A stretch of DNA of 64,000 bases, from NCBI GenBank assembly GCA_028752905.1, contig JAQNBH010000014.1:26794168-26858167 (forward strand), in the 5' to 3' direction. The DNA comes from Cladorhizidae sp. MBARI D1340-BT2 (lineage: Eukaryota > Porifera > Demospongiae > Poecilosclerida > Cladorhizidae). Below are positions 58,836-64,000 of this stretch, one piece after another. The notes under the pieces are model-generated. The model searched no databases and was not told the DNA's origin. It was given only the letters and a program-made list of their open reading frames with translations. The translations under genes and the position numbers were made by a program. The stretch's first letter is position 1. The number at the start of each line of letters is the position of its first letter.

Positions 58836-60011
58836 ATTTACTTCCTTTGTGCAAGTATTTGTTTGGGTTCAAGTTGGAAACCGTTTGCGCAAAAAATGAA
58901 AGGAGCTTGCGCATGCCTATCAAGGTATATAGCACGCGCACCTGAATGCACGTAACCATTCGAGAGGTTGTTTGCTATGTTTATTACTAAGGTTTTTTAT
59001 GTTCAGATGTGCACATAGACATTTGTAGTTGCCTGGTTTGTTAAAGGTCTGTGCTAGTATCTATTGTAACGAGAGTAAACTTCTGAGGTAACCACTGGTC
59101 ATTTCTTGTTGTGAAAACGAGTAGCTACTTCTGACTCAGCTCAAGTGGAATGCACATAAGTGCATTTATGGTATTGTGGCATCACACTAAATTTAAAATG
59201 TTTGGTGCTGAATCTGTGTTGAAAAAATTGGCATCTTTTCGTGCTGTAGCCAGGGGGCGGCTCAGCTGTCTTGAGTCCCCCCTAACTATATGAACTTTCA
59301 CTAATCACGCACAATAAAAAAATATCAAAAATGTCAAAATGACTATTAAAGTTCAGTGGCAGTTGTGCCTTCTAGGCCTCCATGGGTCAATGTCGTTATC
59401 ACTTGCTTCTTAATAGGTGCAAATATGACTATATAGTATGGCTAGCTGGCCAAGGTCATTGCAGGGCCCTAGGCTTTTAGCGCACTTCGGAGGCCCCCTC
59501 TGGTTTCAACTTTTCACCCCACTATGGCTGACAGCCTGGCTCTGGCACTAGGCCGCAGTACATAGCCCTATATTCATTTTGTGGGTCTCCTATAAAATTT
59601 TACTTACAGATTTAAATTTTTTAATTGCATTCTTCAGGAAAGCACATTTTGGGAGTATAATTGTTCAATACTGTAATATTTTGAAGTTAATATAATTGAT
59701 TAAAAAATATATAATTTATGGATGTGTTTCACTGCTATAAGGAAGCAGTTAATTATCTTTTTAATAGAGGTTATTATAAGAGAATCAATTATTGTGGGTG
59801 TGTTAATACGAAAAAAAAGAAAAAAAGAAAATAGGAGGTGAAACAAAATTCTTATTAATTTTTTCTATTGGATATGTAGAAGTTCTATACAAAATGAAAT
59901 TTATGAATCAACGAATATTGAACTAAGAGACTTAATATTGTTCTTGTAATTAAATGATCAAATAGATAGTGAAAGGACATTTATTGAATTGATAAAGTAC
60001 AGTAATTCTTT
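58836..60011. other. Flank with R3 copy and hAT-like terminus
   Basis: Other than the R3 copy and the hAT terminus, this is AT-rich filler with an A-rich tract at 59810-59835. Confidence 0.45.
59030..59185 (-). repeat. Dispersed repeat R3, copy 6 (inverted)
   Basis: Reads gcctggtttgttaaaggtct, cgagagtaaacttctgaggt, ctgactcagctcaagtgg and tgcacataagtgc, as in the other inverted copies. Confidence 0.55.
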
Positions 60012-60500
60012 TCACAATGAGCTCATACAAAAATCCTTCACTCTCCTCGTAACTTGGTTCGTAACTTGGTCAACAAATGGATCAAGAACAGGACTGAAAT
60101 CGGTTTTCCTAAGCACAGATGATTCCATGTGCATCAGAGCTAGTTTGTTTAGTTTTTCAACTATCAGAGTAGAGCGTAAATAGTTTTTCACACGTTTGAG
60201 GGCAGAGAAAGAATGCTCGCCAGAATAGTTTATCAACAAAAGGGACAAATATATGCATAGACATATAGACACATTGGGGAAGATATCCTGCAAGTCATTG
60301 GATACAATATCTGTAAACAGTATTAGCACAGTACATATATTGCTACGGTGCAGAGTGCCAAGTGCCTTTAACCATTGGAGCCCTAGACTGCTGGTATATA
60401 ACAGTGCCATAGGGGAAAAAATTGATTGGTTCCTAGTCCCTGTGGGGCCCCTAGGCTTCAGCCTAGTCAGCCTTATTATGGATAATATGGCCCTGTAGCT
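59251..60500 (-). mobile_element. Decayed hAT element; carboxy-terminal dimerisation domain at 60012-60410
   Basis: The minus-strand frame 60410-60012 (132 codons) encodes DIFPNVSICLCIYLSLLL, SGEHSFSALKRVKNYLRSTL and EKLNKLALMHMES, the hAT carboxy-terminal dimerisation domain (FPN...LRI.L..PVT.ASAERSFSKLK.IKTYLRSTM...RL..LALL.IE). It is open and relatively fresh compared with the other hAT copies. At 59251 cagggggcggctcag resembles a hAT terminal repeat, and the complement of 60482-60497 begins cagggccat. No 8-bp target duplication was recognised, so the ends are provisional. Confidence 0.65.
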
Positions 60501-61460
60501 GGCCTTTAGTCAGTCTCATTTTCAATCACATTTTCATTACTAGCATGTTTAGCTAATCCAAGCATTTCGGCTGACTTGGAATTAGGGAATCATGTCTAAA
60601 ACTATCAAAAAATTCTTCAAGAAAGTATCAAAGCCAGAAACAGAAGCCAGATCATTGATAGGTGGCAGGATCTCAAAGTCAAAGGTTAATCTGTAAGCCA
60701 CAGTGACCAGTAGCTGCTATGGAACAAATTAACTTCGTTTAAATTTTTCGGTTTTCAATACAGTGCTACTGACTGCTTTGATGACTGTCAACCTGCAAGC
60801 CCCAATGATTATTTCTGAACCTCCTGCCAAACATATGTGTCAGTGAGGGTACGAGCCAAGTTGCAAATCAAGGTGCAGATTACAGTAGCATTTTTGACAA
60901 AAATACTACTCTGACTCCAGATATTTTCTGACAGAAATGTAGTCTCCCTCAGACGATTCTTTACTAGTAGCAACTGTTAACTGGTCATTTAAACAAAGAC
61001 AGGTAAATAGTCGGCTAGGTGATTAGGCTAGGTATATCTATCTATCCAACAACAGACCCTTACAGGAAGCTGACATCACCCTCACAACATCTGTGGATGG
61101 CATCCCACAAAATTAACATCAATATTTCATACTTTTTGTTCCATCCCTCACCCCATATTATTATTTGTCTTGCTTATTTTCATGTGACTATGTAATGATC
61201 TAGACTCTAGAGCGTGTATGTACGTATGTCCATGTATGTATCTATCCATGAAAAAACAACACTATCTAGGGGGTGGGCTAGATACATGAAATGCATGCAT
61301 GAGGGTGACCATATGACTTGTGGGCTAGGATTGGGGTAAGTGCTAGTACATGATCCCACTGAACTCAGTTACATTTTGTCAGTATTTTTGGTATCATAGG
61401 CCTTCTATACTAGCCCAATTCCAAAAGTGGCATCATGGTCACCATTGCGCATGTATTAGC
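60501..61460. other. Intergenic, nothing recognised
   Basis: Unique-looking AT-rich sequence; no exon, domain or array found. Confidence 0.45.
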
Positions 61461-62159
61461 TGTTCCATCCAATCTATGAATCTGCCCAATCTATAGATTG
61501 TGCTGCACAATCTTATGAATGTCAATCTATTGCCTGCCAATGAATACACTTCAAAACATGGTAGCATGTTGCAACAGATTCATAGATTGGATGGAACATA
61601 TCGACCAGTACTTATTATTGACTAGTTATACTGAGTGAGTGTGCAAGCCAAATATCCAAACCCACTCACACAATATGGGATAGTCGACGGGAATTTACAA
61701 AGCCCGCGCTACTCCCACGAAAAGAGAAGAAGGGAGAAGAGCTGTTTGTGTGAGGCAAATTTCTCTACATTTGGGGACTAGAGCAGTTGTACGAGTGTTC
61801 GTGGGTATTACAAACTGTTCAATATATCTTTTTTGACAGAGCAAAATTCTTCAAATATCTTTTTTTGCTCTAGCCATGTCACTTTTCTTTATCTGCCAAG
61901 TCCATGTGGAACTTTTTCTCAGTACTGTATCACTTTTTTCTACATCATTACACTCTCAGTTGCAATCATCACTTTCTCTGTTTCTCTGCTGCGAAGGGTG
62001 TTAATATGCTACCATATTTTGAAGTGTATTAATTGGCAGGCAATAGATGGGCATTCATAGATTGTGCAGCACAATCTATAGATTGGCATCCAATCTATGA
62101 ATTCACAGATTGTGCTGCACAATCCATAGATTGGGCAGATTCATAGATTGGATGGGACA
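61461..62159. mobile_element. Inverted-repeat (MITE/foldback) element with nested palindromes
   Basis: Left end tgttccatccaatctatgaa, tctgcccaatctatagattg; right end cagattcatagattggatgg gaca in inverse. Arms of about 120-160 bases (61461-61580 and 61998-62159) are inverted copies and include ctattgcctgccaat and ttaatacacttcaaaa. The left arm ends with its own inverted terminus at 61574-61598, so it is also a complete short element of about 138 bp. The 12-base palindrome attgtgctgcacaat occurs within. The internal 400 bases code for nothing recognisable. Confidence 0.7.
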
Positions 62160-63640
62160 TATATATATACTACACATATATAAACATTATTTTTTCTTCA
62201 ATAAATTTTTTAAATTATGGGACACCCAAAGAGGGTTGACTGGAGGACAGGTGATTAAAAATTAATTTGCCATTTGTGAGATGTCGAATATGCTACTGGC
62301 CAATTTGCCTTGAAACTGTTGAATTCAACTCTGCATTCACTCTTACTGAAATGGAATCAACAAGAAGCTGATTGCACTCGACTATAATGGTATATATGCT
62401 CGGATACTCTGACTCTGGGACCCTTTTGTTTCACTGCCCAAAGTTCATGGAAGTTAATAGGTTGGCTTTGCCAGACTAGTTCCATCAATAGGCAAGTAGC
62501 TCTTCACAATGTTAATGCTATCTGCTAGTTCTTTTTCCAAATTCTACTTAACACCTATGGTGCTTCTTAAGATATGTTACATAGTACAGAGAAGTTGCTA
62601 GGCTGTTTCTTCTCAAAGTCAACATAGGGTGACCCTCTTGCAGTGGTATTGTACGCATTTCCTGTTGAGCCTCAGTCTTATAACAAACTGCCAGCAACCG
62701 TTGTGACTGAGTGTGATGTACTGGCTTGATCCCCTGTGGGCAAGGTTTTGGATACAATCTTAAAATGTGAGAACAAACTGCAGATCATGAAGGCAAAGTT
62801 TGAGAAGTTATTGTATATCATTGTATATGTTTGCATGCATGCAGCAATGTCAGAACGAAAGATTTTCTACTGCCACTGACAGACTAGAAATTAAGTATAA
62901 AGACCTATAATAAAGTAGTAACTGGTTAAAGTGTAACTCCCTGTCATCACATTGAGATCCATAGTGCTGTTCATTTGTGGGAGCTGGTCCTCCAGACACT
63001 ATACAACAGGGATGCAGATATAGCCCTGGCCTGGTCCATCCCACAAGAATCAGATTGTATGTTACTATTGGACAATCATCTAAAATCATTAGCAGCCAGG
63101 AAAGAATTCTACACCAAGGATGTTATGTTTTCAGCTCGTTTGTCTGTTTGTCTGTCTGTTAGCAGGATTCCACAAAAACTCAATGGATTTACAAAATTTT
63201 ATGGACAGGTTAAAATTAAATTTTGGTGGCGGACGTTTCGCCATTTTGTTTAGGGACACATCTGCGCGTGCGTGTTTCTCATATGCAATGAAGCTCACAA
63301 CATGGCAACACCAAATATACTTATTATAGTCGAGGAGTATTAGTTCAAATGCCACTATAACCTGGAACAAATTCGTATCAAGCTGGATTTTTTTGTACAG
63401 GTAGTCCTTAAAAACATATCAAAAGTCCAGAAAAATCCAAAGATAGAGTTTTTCGCAATTTCAATTTTTTGGAACACCTTTTTTCGATCAAACATGATTT
63501 TGTGAATTATATTGGTTCAATTTTGTTTTTGTTTTTTTTTTCTGAAAAAAATATTCAAAGACATTGTACTCCAAATTGGGTCTGTAGAACTGCACATAGT
63601 GTGTTGGTGGGGAGGGGAGGGGTTAGGCTGGAGTTAAAGG
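62160..63640. other. Intergenic, nothing firm
   Basis: A stretch at about 63130-63280 (cagctcgtttgtctgtttgt, then ggcggacgtttcgccatt) looks like an old dispersed repeat. No gene is supported. Confidence 0.4.
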
Positions 63641-63643
63641 GTA

Positions 63644-64000
63644 TTACATTAAAATGTAATTATTCATCTTCCTCCTCTTGTTGCTCGGTGTGCTGTTGAG
63701 CGATGTTAGTGCAAGTCTGCCCGACACAGATGGGCACGTGGGGCTGCATTTCATTCCCAACCTCCTGCAGCCACAGCTTTTCCCACATCCTGTTTTGCAG
63801 CCACAGGATATCAACTTTAGCAGCTTATCTGGTGCTGCAGCCTGCTCTGTCATATGTGGCTGCAGAATCCCATTCTCCTTCATCCACCCCCATTCAGTAG
63901 GTTCCAGTTCCCTTCCCATACACTGTTGCATGGTGTGATATGTTCTATATGAGTGCTGCTTCGCTGCCAAGGATATAGGGGGAAGAGACTCCATTTTGAA
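63644..64000 (-). CDS. CXC-domain (tesmin/TSO1-like) ORF, carboxy-terminal part, cut by window edge
   Basis: The frame is open from the window edge to a stop at 63644-63646; the ATG at 63994 need not be the start. It encodes AKQHSYRTYHTMQQCMGREL, EPTEWGW, APDKLLKLISCGCKTGC, then CGCRRLGMKCSPTCPSVSG. The QHS.R.Y.Q.Q.W.G....PTEWGW plus CxCK..C....C.C...G..C...C arrangement recurs in many invertebrate genomes as the tail of transposon-associated ORFs with a zinc-binding CXC domain (family knowledge). The final cysteines of the second CXC half are partly lost. It is either an intact 3' end or an old copy; the upstream part lies outside the window. Confidence 0.65.
   Translation of the reverse strand, partial: FKMESLPPISLAAKQHSYRTYHTMQQCMGRELEPTEWGWMKENGILQPHMTEQAAAPDKLLKLISCGCKTGCGKSCGCRRLGMKCSPTCPSVSGRLALTSLNSTPSNKRRKMNNYILM

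Noticed and set aside
61461..61598. tRNA or small-RNA gene from the palindromic fold
   Set aside because: No A or B box or clover-leaf; the symmetry is explained by the inverted-repeat element.

Overview
The window looks like an intron-bearing, moderately AT-rich eukaryotic genome, most likely a marine invertebrate animal. Introns have GT..AG borders with pyrimidine tracts. One gene has a secreted IGFBP-like plus Kazal-like architecture, which is metazoan. Decayed hAT, Ty3/gypsy, LINE and Mutator-like elements are abundant, and tandem arrays fill much of the rest. A sponge or cnidarian is a guess; nothing here fixes the phylum. There is no sign of bacterial gene organisation.

Layout. 0-9 kb: decayed hAT transposase (about 1-2 kb) with a head-to-head partial copy, one tRNA-derived SINE head, otherwise little. 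9.4-14.6 kb: a tandem-repeat block (60-bp array, AC-rich compound array, about 3 kb of a 31-33 bp satellite). 16.4-16.8 kb: a second AC-rich array. 18.1-23.2 kb, minus strand: a gene whose phase-compatible exons encode a secreted IGFBP-like/Kazal-like protein of about 286 aa, with TATA box, 5' UTR intron and poly(A) signal. 23.7-28.3 kb, minus strand: the last two supported exons of a large Ser/Asp-rich protein gene, whose intron holds a roughly 600-bp dispersed repeat. 34.2-35.2 kb: a 57-bp array next to a possible minus-strand exon. 38.6-39.0 kb: a 94-bp array. 41.4-42.3 kb, minus strand: an unrecognised small gene with three good exons.

42.6-63 kb is mostly a transposon graveyard: a minus-strand LINE with endonuclease and reverse transcriptase; a scrambled Ty3/gypsy element whose integrase faces the opposite way to its protease and RT; a Mutator-like fragment; a second RT-type remnant; two more hAT remnants; and a second LINE ending in a (TAA)n tail. 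Immediately 3' of that tail, at 58.63 kb, is a short ORF with an apparent one-base frameshift. The right edge holds the carboxy part of a CXC-domain ORF.

Three dispersed families run through the window: (1) about 75-bp hairpin elements with a partly hammerhead-ribozyme-like core (8 copies, three of them fused as palindromes); (2) a roughly 600-bp repeat with a DRHAVAVIK-type coding remnant (2 copies); (3) a 120-330 bp repeat (6 copies in the last 15 kb). The protein-coding genes appear functionally unrelated to each other.
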